A stretch of 64,000 nucleotides of DNA from Rhodamnia argentea. Lineage: Eukaryota > Streptophyta > Magnoliopsida > Myrtales > Myrtaceae. The notes beneath the pieces are model-generated. The model was given only the letters and a program-made list of their open reading frames with translations, made no database searches and was not told the origin of the DNA. Position 1 is the stretch's first letter, and every line of letters starts with the position of its first letter. Positions 11,481 to 22,993 of the stretch are shown one piece after another. The stretch spans positions 8,308,001 through 8,372,000 of the forward strand of contig NC_063151.1 in NCBI RefSeq assembly GCF_020921035.1. Direction: 5' to 3'. Position numbers and translations under genes: made by a program.

Positions 11481-12915
11481 TATGTAGCACCGACACGACA
11501 CGCAACACGGGACACGACACGACACGCCGACATGCGATTTTTCAAAAAATAGAGAATTCCGACATGTTGAGACACGTTGTATATTAAATATATATATTTT
11601 TATATATACATGAAAAATTATGAATTTTTATGATTCACATAAAAGTAAATAATAAAAAAAGAGTTCTAGAATGAATTTACGCTAAAAATAAGGATTCACC
11701 GTTTATTAATATCAACATTTTGAATTGAAAAATTCAACTACATTCACCGTCAAATATAACAACTCATTGATAATGTTTTTGTATCCGCTCCTTTTGTATC
11801 GGGGTCATCAATGGAAATATAAGGGCACAAGTAACTGTGTGCGACAAGCTTACGGGTTACGGCATTCTCATGGAAGACAAAAACGCAACCAAAGTGGGAA
11901 ACGGCAGCACATGTAACTGTGTGCGGCTATCTTGAGGGGTAAAAAGGGTAAAAGGAAATCAAAAGGAGTTGCTAGGTCAAGGGTTTGACCAAGAGAGGGA
12001 CCCACGCATATGTACTATTTCTTTCTTTTTGCTGTACGGTGAAACTCCTTGTATTAGAAGAGCCGTGCCGCGAAGGCGTTCCTTTGGGCTTCTCATCGCA
12101 CAAAGAAAAAGAAGAAAAAAAAAAAAAAGAAGCCGCGCAAATCAGGAAAAAAAGGGACGCTGCACAGTAGCCCTCGTACGAAGAAGAAAGAAAACCGAGA
12201 ATCCTGCGCATTCTTGGTTTCGGGCTGTATTAAGGGTTTCGACCGTGAAGGGATTTGTACGTAATTTTTATTATATCCAATTAAGTTTTTTATTTGTGAA
12301 CAATTTGGGTTTGGGTATAATTTAGGTGCGGGAAACACGAGCGTATTGAGCGATTGTAATTTCGATTCTCCGATTATAGTGGATTGTTCTTACTTGCTCT
12401 CCCGTGGATGTAGGTATCGATATTCGGACGTAACCACGTAATCTCTAGTGTCTTTTATTGTTCATCGTTATTTCTCTAGGCTTTTCGCATTGATTTATTT
12501 GCAAGATCTGAGTTAGTTTCCGCACGTTATATTTCAACAAATGTTATGCTAGACATGGGCATCTCTGTAAAACCCTATTATTTGCTCCTGTAATCTTGCT
12601 TTCACCACCATCATTTCATCGCCAGGCCTTGAGGGGAGCGACGGAGCCGAGAGTAGCGAGTGACGACGCGAGAGAGGTAGAGGAGAGGCCTCGACAGCAG
12701 AAACAAAAAGAGGAAGTCGTGTTTCTTATTTTGACTTCATTTTTTGCCCTTAAAAGATCAAAACTTTCCTACCTTATCTCCGGACACACAAGTTCCGTTC
12801 CGTTGACTGCAAGTCGGAGCTCGGACACGCGTTGACTGCGTGTCCGGCCCGTGTCGGATACCGACACGTGTCCGACATGCGAAAAATGCGCGCAAAGGCG
12901 TGTCCGTGCTACATA
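11481..12915. mobile_element. Non-autonomous MULE-like element, copy A
   Basis: The ends are inverted: the left end starts TATGTAGCACCGACACGACA and the right end, reverse-complemented, starts TATGTAGCACGGACACGCC. Immediate flanks are GATGGAAGC at 11471-11479 and again at 12916-12924, a 9-bp direct duplication (the tenth base differs), as Mutator-like elements make. The outer 130-200 bp at each end are dense in GACACG/CGTGTC motifs and match the ends of the element at 30949-31861. The interior, about 11.7-12.7 kb, differs between the two copies and shows no transposase. It contains GC-richer segments that could be captured host sequence, but I could not identify a source. Confidence 0.85.
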
Positions 12916-13054
12916 GATGGAAGCACTATGTTGTTATGCTGCTGGTTGTAGAAGACCACTCGGGAATTGGACCGGCTCTCGTGGAGCTGGATAGGATCGA
13001 GAACCAAGCACCCTAATTTTTGTTAAAGAATTTTTTATTTTAACCGTGGAATAA

Positions 13055-13478
13055 TTACAAAAAAGATCCTTGAATTTTGATTTAAGGTGCAATATCGTTT
13101 TTAAAATTTAAATTTATTCAATATGATTTATGAAATTTAGCCCAATGTATAATGTAGTCCGTGATCTTTTAATTTGTTCAATATAGTCCCTAAACTTTTA
13201 GTAAATGTTCAATTTAGTCCTTGGACTATGAAAACATCCAATATTAACCTTCCATTAATTCATATTATGGGATAACACTGGACATTTTATATGGTTTAGA
13301 GAATGAATTGAACATATATTGAAAACTCTTGAACCATGTTAAACAAAGTAAAAGTTCGGAAACGATATTGCACGGTGGGGCTAAAGTTCAAGGACCACAT
13401 CGAACAAAATAAAAGTTCGGTGATCACATTACATATTGGGTCAAAATTCATGAAATATATGTGTTATTTTTCCTTTAA
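13055..13478. repeat. Fold-back MITE-like repeat, family with 61558-61858
   Basis: The left half repeats phrases such as TTCAATATAGTCC and CTTTTAGTAAATGTTCAA. The right half holds their complements, such as AAAGTTCAAGGACCACAT and AAAATAAAAGTTCGGTG, so the whole can fold on itself. Phrasing and layout match the repeat at 61558-61858, including a central ATCCAATATTAACCTTCCATT region. Target duplications were not resolved. Confidence 0.65.
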
Positions 13479-13759
13479 TTTTCAGTGGGTCCTATTGTTC
13501 TTTCCATGTGTCTCTGTATATACTTTTTTTTCTCCTTAAAAAGTAAAAAAAAAAAAAGTATGAACCTTTGATCTCTATGTGGTTACTCTCTAATGGGTTT
13601 TCGAAAACTTTAACTTCATAGTCACTAATGCCTGTTTCTGCTTTATCGGTGCTTATAACTATTTAATTATATTCTTGTGTATTCAACCATAGCATTTGCT
13701 CGTAACTTCCTATACCGTGCAAAAAGAAGTACATAAGTAATCACGCACCCGACACCTGT

Positions 13760-14170
13760 GTAGGGATCATATTTATTAAGTCCAAATTGGTACATCAGTA
13801 CCATATTTATCATAAACTGTAAAATTGATATATCCGTGTCACATTTACCGTCAATTGGTGCATATGTACCATGTTTACCTCAAATTAATTTTTATGTCAC
13901 ATTTACTCCGAATTAGTATACACGTGCCACATTTTCTGAAAAAACCTCGTATTAACCACAATTTGAGGTAAATATAGTATGAGTATATCAATTTGGGGTA
14001 AATGTGGTACTAGTTTATTAGTTTAGGATTTTTTGTTATATAAAAAATAGTTTGGAGTAAATGTGGTATGTGAGTACCAAGTTGGAAATTTTTGAGGCAG
14101 ATTAATTTTAGGTAAATGTGGCATTTGTATGCTAGTTTGAGGTTTTTTTGTGTGTGTGGTACTATTAACC
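13760..14170. repeat. Fold-back repeat rich in GTAAATGTGGTAC / GTACCATATTTAC
   Basis: The left half carries several copies of (C/G)TACCATATTTA.C and CACATTTAC.C. The right half, from about 13950, carries the complement GGTAAATGTGG(T/C)A several times with GTTTGGAGTAAATGTGGTA. This is an imperfect inverted repeat of about 400 bp with no coding content, typical of a MITE. Superfamily is not determined. Confidence 0.6.
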
Positions 14171-14631
14171 CTATTTATATATTTAAAAAGTTGCATGATT
14201 ATTGCTGAGTCACAGCAAGACTCAACTCGAATCAAGCCAATCTAAAAATGATATTATAATGAAGTGTTAGAATTTAGTACACCGAATTGGGCATTGAATT
14301 TTACTTCTTCGTGGCGAGATGACGCATCATTCCTTATCAGATTAAGACCTGCTTGCCCTATTAGATTGGAGTACACAATAGGCTCTACCGACTAGACAAG
14401 AGTAGAGGTGATCATCGAGCGGGGTTAGGCTAGGCCAGATTGGGCTTTAACGTCGAGACTCGGTATTTAACCCAATTATTACATCACGAAATATTTACAA
14501 ATCTGGTTGAATTGGGCTTGGCTTGGGCCCAATTGAGTCAGAATGAGCTTATCACTTTTTGCTATGACAAAGCTCGTCTAAGGTTCTCGCTATTTGCTAT
14601 GACAAAGCTCGTCTAAGGTTATCTTTAATAA

Positions 14632-15117
14632 GGGTGATCGATTATGAGGTGAATTGGTTATTACCCTTGAATTGGAAATTGGATCCAGTAGGGTCGATTC
14701 TTGATTCCCGAATCGTGGAACCGGGACCGACTCGATCCATCTAGGAATCAGACCGCACCTGTTAGTCCTAACGATAGCCCCAGCCCCAATCCCAGCCCCG
14801 ACCCCAGCCTAGATACTCCCTCCCCTGTTTAATTATAGCCCCAGAAGAAGAGGTTTGCCAATGCAACCGAAAACTAAAGAAAAGGCCAAAAAATGAAGAA
14901 TTGATGAGAGACATGAGATTTGCTGTTGATAGAGCCGCCACTCTAACAATCTATATTGAATAAGATGAAGAATTGAAGAGAAATTACTGTCTATTCGCTC
15001 GAGTACCCAAATAGTCTTTTAGGGCAATCGGTTCCAAACTTTGGGATTCAAGAATCGGGCCAACTCGATCCGATTCAGTCCGATTTTCTGGTTGGATTGG
15101 AACCCGTGCTCACCTCT
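14632..15117. repeat. Relic repeat with GTGATC...GTGCTCACCTCTA ends
   Basis: The segment starts near GGGTGATCGATTATG and ends GGAACCCGTGCTCACCTCTA. Its outer parts are rich in GATTC, GAACC and TCGATCC phrases in inverted arrangement, around a CCCCAGCCCC tract near 14775-14810. Similar terminal phrases occur at 31895-32043 (GGGTGCTCACTCCTA) and 53481-53876. Short ends of this type are common in hAT-like MITEs. No target duplication was found, so the class is tentative. A 34-bp tandem duplication (TTTGCTATGACAAAGCTCG) lies just upstream, near 14556-14618. Confidence 0.4.
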
Positions 15118-15227
15118 AGTCTCCGATCCCTTGCTCGGTCGGTCGGGCCCATGAACAGGTCCAATTCAAAAGTTTGATTAAGAGTGGTAGTGGATGATAC
15201 GAGGTTCTATCAACAAACCCATCAACA

Positions 15228-16106
15228 ATGGCCTTCCCTCTTCACTGCCCTCCACTGTCTCCTCTTCTCAAAACCTCCTCCCCTCCCGCCTCCTTCGCCA
15301 TAACCACCGCCGTCTCCTCCTACCCAAACCCCAGCCCCAGTCTTTCCTCCCCGGCTCCTCCTCCCCTCGGCCTCTCCCGCCACCGGCGTCGCCGCCGAAA
15401 ACCGGACGCTATCCGGTGCTCAGCCTCCTCCTTCCCGGAGAACCGCCGCGCCGGCTCCGCGTCCTCCTCCGACGCCGCCGAGCTACCGCTCTTCCCCCTC
15501 CCCCTCGTCCTCTTCCCCGGCGCGATCCTCCCCCTCCAGATCTTCGAGTTCCGTTACCGGATGATGATGCACACGCTCCTCCAGACCGACCTCCGCTTCG
15601 GCGTCGTGTACGCCGACTCCGCCTCCGGCACGGCCGGCGTCGGCTGCGTCGGGGAGGTCGTCAAGCACGAGCGCCTCGCCGACGACCGGTTCTTCCTCAT
15701 CTGCAAGGGGCAGGAGCGGTTCCGAGTCACTGGCATCGTCCGCGCGAAGCCCTACCTGGTCGCGCAAGTCGATTGGCTGGAGGACAGGCCATCTAGCGAT
15801 GGAGGCGACGATCTGGAGTCGTTGGCGGGCGAAGTGGAGGCTCACATGAAGGACGTGATCAGGCTATCGAACCGATTGAACGGGAAGGGAGAGAAGGAAG
15901 CTCAGGACCTCAGGAAGAATCAGTTCCCAACGCCGTTCTCGTTCTTTGTCGGAAGCACGTTCGAGGGCGCTCCTAGGGAGCAGCAGGCGTTGCTGGAATT
16001 GGAGGACACGGCGGCCAGGCTGAGGAAAGAGAAGGAGACGTTGAGGAACACGCTCAATTACTTGACCGCTGCATCCGCGGTTAAGGACGTGTTCCCTTCG
16101 TCGTGA
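15228..16106 (+). CDS. LON substrate-binding-domain protein, predicted plastid, 292 aa
   Basis: Single-exon gene with only the Lon N-terminal substrate-binding domain; the ATPase and protease domains of Lon are absent. Arabidopsis annotates such proteins as ATP-dependent protease La (LON) domain proteins; their role is poorly known. Residues 1-65 are rich in Ser, Pro and Arg with few acids, and an IRCSAS site near 62-67 looks like transit-peptide cleavage. The LON domain starts at about residue 85 with ELPLFPLPLVLFPGAILPL and continues with FEFRYRMM, FGVVYAD, GCVGEVVKHERLADDRF and GQERFRV. A charged helical segment at 255-275 (LLELEDTAARLRKEKETLR) ends the protein. The ATG follows CATCAACA and is the first good start. 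The CDS is very GC-rich compared with its flanks, as plastid-targeted intronless genes often are. A second open frame at 15194-15796 overlaps it and is a shadow. Confidence 0.93.
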   Translation: MAFPLHCPPLSPLLKTSSPPASFAITTAVSSYPNPSPSLSSPAPPPLGLSRHRRRRRKPDAIRCSASSFPENRRAGSASSSDAAELPLFPLPLVLFPGAILPLQIFEFRYRMMMHTLLQTDLRFGVVYADSASGTAGVGCVGEVVKHERLADDRFFLICKGQERFRVTGIVRAKPYLVAQVDWLEDRPSSDGGDDLESLAGEVEAHMKDVIRLSNRLNGKGEKEAQDLRKNQFPTPFSFFVGSTFEGAPREQQALLELEDTAARLRKEKETLRNTLNYLTAASAVKDVFPSS

Positions 16107-17754
16107 TTAATTCCAGAGGTTGGTTATGGTTTCGCTTCACAAGTGTATAGATTTCCTTTATTTGTTCGAAACGACTGGTGATTGGTCAATGCAATAAGTT
16201 GATTGGGTAGCAATGGAATCTGCACTCGTTGCTTGGGGTGATTGGCTTATTTGCTTTTGCTCCTAGAATTCGGATTTGAGTGCAGAAGTGAAGCACAGTC
16301 CTCGAATTGGAAGATAAGTTCACTCATATTGATGTTGAGCACTGTGGGCATGTTGAATGTTTAGGATAGATGCAGTTTCATACCTAGCAGAACATTCTTT
16401 ACTCTTGCTACCGATGGCGTTGCCATTGAAATTGTAAATTAGCAAAAGTCCCATTTGTAATTTTCATTGAGCTAAATAAGATTCTTTGTTTACAATTGAA
16501 ATTGTAAAGCTTCTGGTGAAAAAAAAGTAAAGAAACAAAGATACTATAAATCTTCCATGTAGATTCTAGTTGTGAATCTGGTTCAAGAAATTAAGCTTGT
16601 AGGTGGTCGATTAAGGCATAGCCTTCTCTGTTTCTACTGGCGTATTCTCGTCTTCCATTTAGCCCTGGGAAAGAAAAGAGAACTTGGTCACTTGATCTTC
16701 CCCCTTGGTTGTTTGAAATGAACTACGCCTACTGCCTATCATCATGTGAATGTGGTCTATTTTGAATCATATAAGACGAGCTTATTCTTCTCTGGCCATC
16801 TGGGACTGCTTATTTGCTGTTTCCTGTGACGAGCATGTTTTGTGATCCACATGCATTACCATGTGTTCTCCGATGTTTGAAATGTATATTTTACTGTTCG
16901 TCAAAACTGATGGTTTGAAGCGAAATCTATGAAGAGAATGCTAGTTGCTATATATGGATGCTAGACCTTGTACTTGGCTTGCTTCTTAAATAGCTCAGCA
17001 GATCAATTAGGGACCTAAGTTGGCTTTCTGAGCATTTTTCCATCCATTCGCAGGGGTTGATTTATATGTTTCCAATCTATTGAGATATTTGTTTGCAGAA
17101 GGGCCTGTGAAATTGCATCTCACTGTGAGTTTATGATAAGGTTAACTCTAAAACGTTTCATGATATGAGCTTGCAAAATGAAAAAAACCCGAATTTGGCG
17201 GTGCTAGTATTTGGAAGCACAGTTTATTTTATCGACCTTTGTTGACTTTGTTGACTTTTTCCAATTTTTTCAGCCTAGCTTCTCGAGGAGATTGTGGGAT
17301 TCTGGCAATGTTGTATCAATCATCATTATCACCGTGACAGTTTGTCCACACGGTCAAATTCCTTGTCCAAAAGCAAAGGATGGGGATCTGAGAAAGCCGA
17401 CTGCCCTTTATTTGGCTGTCCAACTCTGGACCAACAAAATAAGCAGGAACGGAATTTCAAGTTCAGAGAAGTGCAGGCCAATTAAGCAATCATGGAGCTT
17501 CGCCGATCTCAAGCGGGTACATGAGTAGAGGTAGATCACTGTTCTTTATCCAGGTTGATCTGTGTAAGGTGAGAGCTCCCTGTGTATATGTTTCTGTTTT
17601 GCGTTACACAGTTGAATTCTTCCAAGAGCTGAACTTCAACAAGTCCGGTCGATGAAGTCCTGTTTATTTTTGCGGTAATCGGTTTACATATTCATCAGCA
17701 ACCCTGCGGATCCACTGTTTCTGCCAGTCATAATATGATCTATTCATGTTACTT
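16107..17754. other. LON 3' flank and intergenic region
   Basis: Contains the 3' UTR, with AATAAG at about 16194 as a possible polyadenylation signal, then ordinary T-rich intergenic DNA. The open frame at 17211-17528 has no motif I recognise. No repeat ends were found before 17755. Confidence 0.45.
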
Positions 17755-18929
17755 AGAGCCGGCAAAATGGGTCATGTACCCATTTTGTAACCCAGTTTTA
17801 AGAGGCCCAACGCTATATGGGTAACTTGTTTTTTAGAAAATGGGCCAAAGTGGATTAAGAAGAAAATGAAAACCTGAAAAACAGGTCAAATATCGATTTG
17901 CTTCTGACCCATATTTGATCCATTTAGCCCAGCAAAACAGATGAGTCTCTTCGTTTCTCTCTCTTTCATCTCTCACGATCGTCCCTCTGCTTGCTCGTCA
18001 TGACCATATCTACCGCCGCAAAACCCTAATGCCATTCTTTCCACTGTGCCCACATTCGCCCCATCGTTCGCATGATTAACCTTGACCTCCCCATCGAGGA
18101 TCCCGAGACGAAGATCTTCGCTTCTGGAGCCGAAGGTGGCGGTGTCATGGTCGATCAACACTCTGCATTATCAAACCACCAGAAGATGGCGGCCGATCTG
18201 TCGTCACAGCACTCCAGCCTCCAATCTGTACTAAATCTGTACGCTACTACGAGTTGTAACCTCGGGCACTTGTCGCGGCTCCTCCTTTCGTGGGGCTGCG
18301 TGAAGATCTGCGTGCTCTGATGGATGAATGATGAGATGGTGAGGCGGGTCGAGAGCTGGGAAGTGGATGACTCGGCGTGAGGGACATGGGCACTGGCCAC
18401 TAAGCACCGTCTTGTGTTCTGCTACTGGCCATCTTTGAAGAGCTTCTTGTTGAGCTGGAAGTACAACAAGCTAGGTGTCAAGGGACGAGTTGCAGATGAA
18501 GAGGGAGGAGGGAGAGCTTCTTGTTGAGCTGGAAGTACAACAAGCTAGGTGTCAAGGGACGAGTTGCATATGAAGGAGGGAGGAGGGAGAAGGAGAAAAT
18601 AAATAAATAAATAAAAGAAAAGAAAAGAAAAAATTAAAATTAAAATATCTTTAAAAAATTAAAATTTTACTAAATTTGTATTTCATAAAAATGTTTAGCT
18701 ATATTATTTTTTTATCAAATTATTACAACAAGTATTATATGATTTAGTTAAATATAGAAATGTTTAAGAAAATGGGTTGGGTATAGGTCGGGTATGGACC
18801 AGGGTCGGTATGGGTCATTAAATTTGTACTATGTAAAAATGGGTCAAAACGGATTAAATGGGTCAATATGGATCGGATCATATTTTACCCAATCCAAACC
18901 CCACCCGACCCACCGGTTTGACACCTCTT
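17755..18929. mobile_element. Non-autonomous hAT-like element
   Basis: The left end is AGAGCCGGCAAAATGGGTCA and the right end is CCGGTTTGACACCTCTT; the reverse complement of the right end (AAGAGGTGTCAAACCGGT) is an imperfect match to the left. Flanks are TGTTACTT at 17747-17754 and TGTTACTA at 18930-18937, an 8-bp target duplication with one mismatch, as expected for hAT. Subterminal zones carry many copies of ATGGGTCA / TGACCCAT. The interior, about 17.95-18.6 kb, is GC-richer and includes a 74-bp tandem duplication starting at 18440 and 18514 (AGCTTCTTGTTGAGCTGGA). No hAT transposase is present. The interior may be captured sequence; its origin is unknown. Confidence 0.7.
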
Positions 18930-19086
18930 TGTTACTAACCCCAACTTAATTACGTGATTAGGCATTTTGTGGATTTTCTTAAGTTGATTGCGTACTTGTG
19001 CATCCTTTCGGAAGAACCGACAGCTTCTTGTTTCGGTAACCAAGTGAGAGAAGCAGCTACTTTTTAGTTTTTACATCTCTTGATGT

Positions 19087-20499
19087 GGGGACAATTCAAA
19101 ATAAGGGTATAAAGTGAATTTTGTTTCAAAAAAGGGCCTAAAGTGGCATAGTAGTTCAAATAAGGGTTTGAAGTGGCCATAAAGTGTATAAAAAAAAAAA
19201 GGGCATGGTCTAAAGGCGTTTTCATCATTTTCTCTTTTTGATTTTTTAACTTTTTTTTCCTTTTTTTTTGTAATTAAAAAAATTGAAAAAAAGAGAAACA
19301 AACACAGATCGTCGGCTGTGGCTGCCGCCCTACCGTCGTGAGAGTCGGTGAAGGCCGGCGACCTTGCCGACTCAGAATTGGGAGAGGGTCGGGCCTTTTC
19401 TCCTAAATCCTATGCAGGGTCTCGGCTCCATCCACGACTCCTCCACAAATTCTGAAAAATTCAGCGATCGTTGGCTCCATCCCCGCTAGTCGCTGCCGCC
19501 TTCCTCTGTTGTGGTTACGGTCTCCACCATCCACGAGGACATCCTGAGAGCCCACATCTTAACGCGGCTCGACGGCCCCGCCCTCGCCTCCTCCCAGTTC
19601 CACTCCCTCTCCTCGCAGCATGACCACTGGGCCAACATCTGCCGCTCACCGCTCATCTCCTAAGTCATCTCCACCTTCCTTGATGGTTCCCGCTCCTTCT
19701 CCGACTCCTACTCTCTCCTCATTGTTGTCGAGTCCCCACCAACGACTACGGGCCCTCGCTCGTCGCAACTGATCTCCACCGTTGATATTCGCTACTGTGG
19801 GGACCTCGTCTTCAGTAGAGCCGTGGAGACCAACTTCGACTGCAGGTGGTTTCAATGCTCCCTAGACTCGAAGGACGCTCTCCGGACGACCATATGTTTT
19901 CCGGACGCCGAGCATGCGTGACACGAGCTTGGGGACATGCTCTGGTTGAGCTGGGTCCTGATTGACCTGGCGGATTGGCGGGCAATGGACCTGTCAAGCC
20001 ACCCGTCGGCGTCAGTGTAGCGGCACTAGCTAACAAGGTAGTTGCACGCGAGGTTCGGAATGGTGGTGGAGGCTGGGGAGAGAAGATCGGTGAGGAAGGT
20101 GAGGTCGGTGATAAAGGCGGTGCAGTGCGAAGTGGCGGTGACGTGCAGGGCTTGGGCGAAGGAGGAGGGAGAGGGGATGCGATGCGGGTAAGGGAAGTGA
20201 GCCTGCAAGTGGAGGACGGTGACGGAATGTACCTGGGCCCGTGTGTGTATTTTTTTATTTGTTTAATTATTAAAAAAAACAAATAAAAAAGGAAAAAAAA
20301 TGACAAAAAAAGCACTCGAAACTAGGCCCTTTTTTGAGATTTCAAGACAATTTTAGGCCCTTATTTTAAATAAAGTTTACTTCATGCCATTATTTGAGAA
20401 AATGATGGCACTTCGGATCATTATTTAAAACAAGTTTCATTTCAACTCCTTATTTGAGAAAATAAAGGCACTTCAAGCCCTTATTTAAAATTTTTCCCC
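19087..20499. mobile_element. MULE-like element carrying an F-box gene fragment
   Basis: The left end reads GGGGACAATTCAAAATAAGGG; the right end, reverse-complemented, reads GGGGAAAAATTTTAAATAAG. Both sides continue with repeated phrases of the type AATAAGGGC.T.AAGTG. The same ends bound the element at 52487-53438, which has a 9-10 bp target duplication. A clean duplication was not found here, so this copy is older or its ends are mis-set by a few bases. The interior holds GC-rich filler (about 19310-19500) and a decayed F-box protein gene on the plus strand. Confidence 0.6.
19520..20250 (+). pseudogene. F-box protein pseudogene (At2g27310/At2g36090-like family)
   Basis: One uninterrupted frame from 19520 reads VSTIHEDILRAHILTRLDGPAL, HWANICRSPLIS, VISTFLDGSRSF, TVDIRYCGDLVFS, WFQCSLDSKDALRTTICFPD and LSWVLIDL, and near the end VREVSLQVED. 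The order and wording match small intronless plant F-box proteins in which an F-box (VHPDIL..HILTRLDG) is followed by a plant-specific C-terminal region. In-frame stops occur at 19661 (TAA), 19919 (TGA), 20018, 20024 and 20036 (TAG). Two of these replace the expected Gln and Trp of the SVQRHWL motif. No start codon is kept. Some parts near the 3' end read in a shifted frame. It is a dead copy lying inside a MULE-like element, so it was probably captured or inserted there. Confidence 0.75.
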
Positions 20500-21939
20500 T
20501 AATGTATGATTCCTTCCGGGCACAACCCAAGTTAGCTTTCGGCTATACCCGTAAAAGCAAGGGACCTAAATGATAATAAAAAAGGCGGTTTGAATTTTTC
20601 ACCAAAAGATACATGTATATATTTATATATTTTACTAGTTCTTACACATTTAAAATAATTTTTATATTCAAATTGCGAAAAAGAGGGATTTGCTTCCGAA
20701 CAAAAATAATCAAGAATTTTGAAAAGTATTATGATGATTCCAAATCTTAGTACTTACTTAAAAACAATCGAGGTTGTTCGTTGCTAAATAATAACCTTTT
20801 TCGCACCCAAAATTTGAATGCGACACCAGATCTATTTGGTCCGGCTTAGTCTCATTAGCTACGAGTTGTTAACTTTCCCATTGGACAAACGTTTTTCCAT
20901 TAATAAAAAAATATAAAAAAGAGCATCTCGGTGATTTGTAGAGATCCTACTTTTTTATTTTAAATGTATGGTGTTACGTAAAAATTACACACGAAATGCA
21001 GAAGGGAAAAAAAGAACACTTCGAACGGAGAGGAGCAACACTTCATCGAGACCAGGTAACATCGAAACTTCAAACCTGTGCTTTGGAAAGTTTGAAATCC
21101 CGGGAAATGGAATGGAATGGAATGAGAATAAAAAGAAAAGTGGGGGTGGAGAATGGAAATGCCATGTTCGAAAGGGCTTAGGAACAATTAGGTGAAGGTA
21201 TGGGACGCAAAATGAGCACTTTGGTGCCCGTCCCATCATTTTTGTTCACCCCATAAGTAAAGTAATACTTTGTTTCGTGAAAAATAAGAAATTTGAAAAA
21301 TATTTTCGTAAAAACGATCATTTGAATCACTTGAAGTAATTAACCGATAAATAATATTTTCATAATCGATAACGATTTAAGTTTAAAACATTAGCAACAA
21401 TAAAAATATTTTTAATCTATTCATTTTGATAAGCGATATAGGTATTCATTTTTAGGAAAATATTTTTAAATTATTCACTTTCTGTAAAAGAAAAGAAGTC
21501 TTAGTCTTGCTGATATATTTGGGGTTTATACTAAAAAAATTACCATTAATTAAAAAATTGAGGAATTAGTGGGCCAATTGTTATCGTACTCCTTCAATTT
21601 TACACCTTCTTTCCCTGCCTTCTTCGCATGCACTACGATAAATAGTCCGTAATAATTAAAGCGGATATTTCAGAAAAATGGGGCGAGATTATTTATTTAA
21701 AGCATTTCTTATTCAAAAGCGTTGATTGGTGTGGCTGATTGGATTGCCAAGACACATAGAAGAAAAGCGCCGCCATCAAATTGACTCATCAACTTCCCCC
21801 AACCACTTTGGGATTTAATCTATTGCGAATCTTATTCTGCTAACGACTCTAATTCTGACTATGGATGAATGAAATGCAACTTCTTTTCGACAAAAAAAAA
21901 AGCATTCCTTATTCACAAACATGAAAATGACATTTAATT
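20500..21939. other. Intergenic, AT-rich, no gene recognised
   Basis: Short A/T runs and no open frame with family similarity. A GGAATGGAATGGAATG run lies near 21108-21125. No clear repeat ends were found. Confidence 0.4.
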
Positions 21940-22455
21940 GAAAAACTACAAAAAAGTCTTAAACCTATTGCAATTGTCCCAATATAATCCCAAATCTTTT
22001 TTTTATTTTTGCCAAATCAATCATAAACCTTTTGCATTTATGCCAATTCAGCCCATTTGGCTAGCCGACACTAACATGAGTTTTTTGAAATGATATTTTA
22101 ATTTTTTGTTGAATAATTTTTTCCTTTCTTTAGTTGTTCTTTTTTTTTTTTTTTTCGGGACAGTCGGTGAGGGTCGAGGCCCCCCTCACCTGGCTAGACC
22201 TGGTGAGGGCGCCGTGGCTCTCACCCTCGCCCGGTGCCAGCGAGGGCATCTTGGCCCCATGTCCAGAAAAACTAGAGAAAAGAAAAGAAAAAGAAAGAAA
22301 CTATAAAAATTTTAAAATAATATTAAAAAAGTCCACACCATGGCCGATTTGGACTAAATTGACACAAATATAAAAGGTTTAGAATTGAATCGACAAAAAA
22401 AAATTTAGGACTGAATTGGTATAATGGCGATATATTTAGAATTTTCTTTTATCAT
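21940..22455. repeat. TIR repeat with GC-rich core, copy 1
   Basis: The left end (AAAAGTCTTAAACCTATTGCAA, then TATAATCCCAAATC and TTTTGCATTTATGCCAATTC) is complementary to the right end (GACACAAATATAAAAGG, TTAGGACTGAATTGGTATAA). Between them is a GC-rich core, about 22155-22260, with CTCACC and CGAGGG repeats. The same layout and phrases recur at 58882-59440 and, partly, at 57470-57937. This looks like a non-autonomous DNA transposon family. Superfamily was not assigned. Confidence 0.6.
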
Positions 22456-22993
22456 CCCATAATTTAACACATAAATATTTCATTTCCCCTCAATTTCTTT
22501 CTCTTTTCGCAAAAAATCAAATTTAGGACTCAAAATCTTACTTCACCCACAATTTTTTCACTGGTCACTTTTTGCTTTCGGCTGCATTTGAAAAGGCTTT
22601 TGGGGAAAGTTTTTGGAAAAATAGAAATGTCTTTAGTCCGAAAGGATTTGGTGAAATACAAAAATTATTTGGTAAACAGTAATTAAAAAGTTCCTTGGGA
22701 AGAAAGTTTGGGAAATGCTGTTTGGTAAATATATAAAAGTTATTTAACATGACATATTTATATTTTTTATTTTAATTTGTTTAAAATTGGAAAAAGAAAA
22801 CAATGACAACCATGTTTATATGTTTGCATTGAGAACAACGTAAAAGAGATGTACCAACAAATTCACAAATGAAAAAATCATATCAAAGTGGACTTCTTTC
22901 GCAATTAAAAAAAAAGTACTTTCATTATAATAAATATAGTCACATATGCATCAATACAAGATTTACTTTATCATTTAAAAATTATAAGCATTC

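Noticed and set aside
15194..15796. 200-aa plus-strand open frame overlapping the LON gene
   Set aside because: It is a GC-driven shadow in another frame, Pro/Arg-rich and without motifs, while the overlapping frame encodes a clear LON domain.
19646..20315. Minus-strand frames opposite the F-box relic (69 and 167 aa)
   Set aside because: They are antisense shadows of the F-box sequence; the longer one is Pro/Ser/Thr-rich without motifs.
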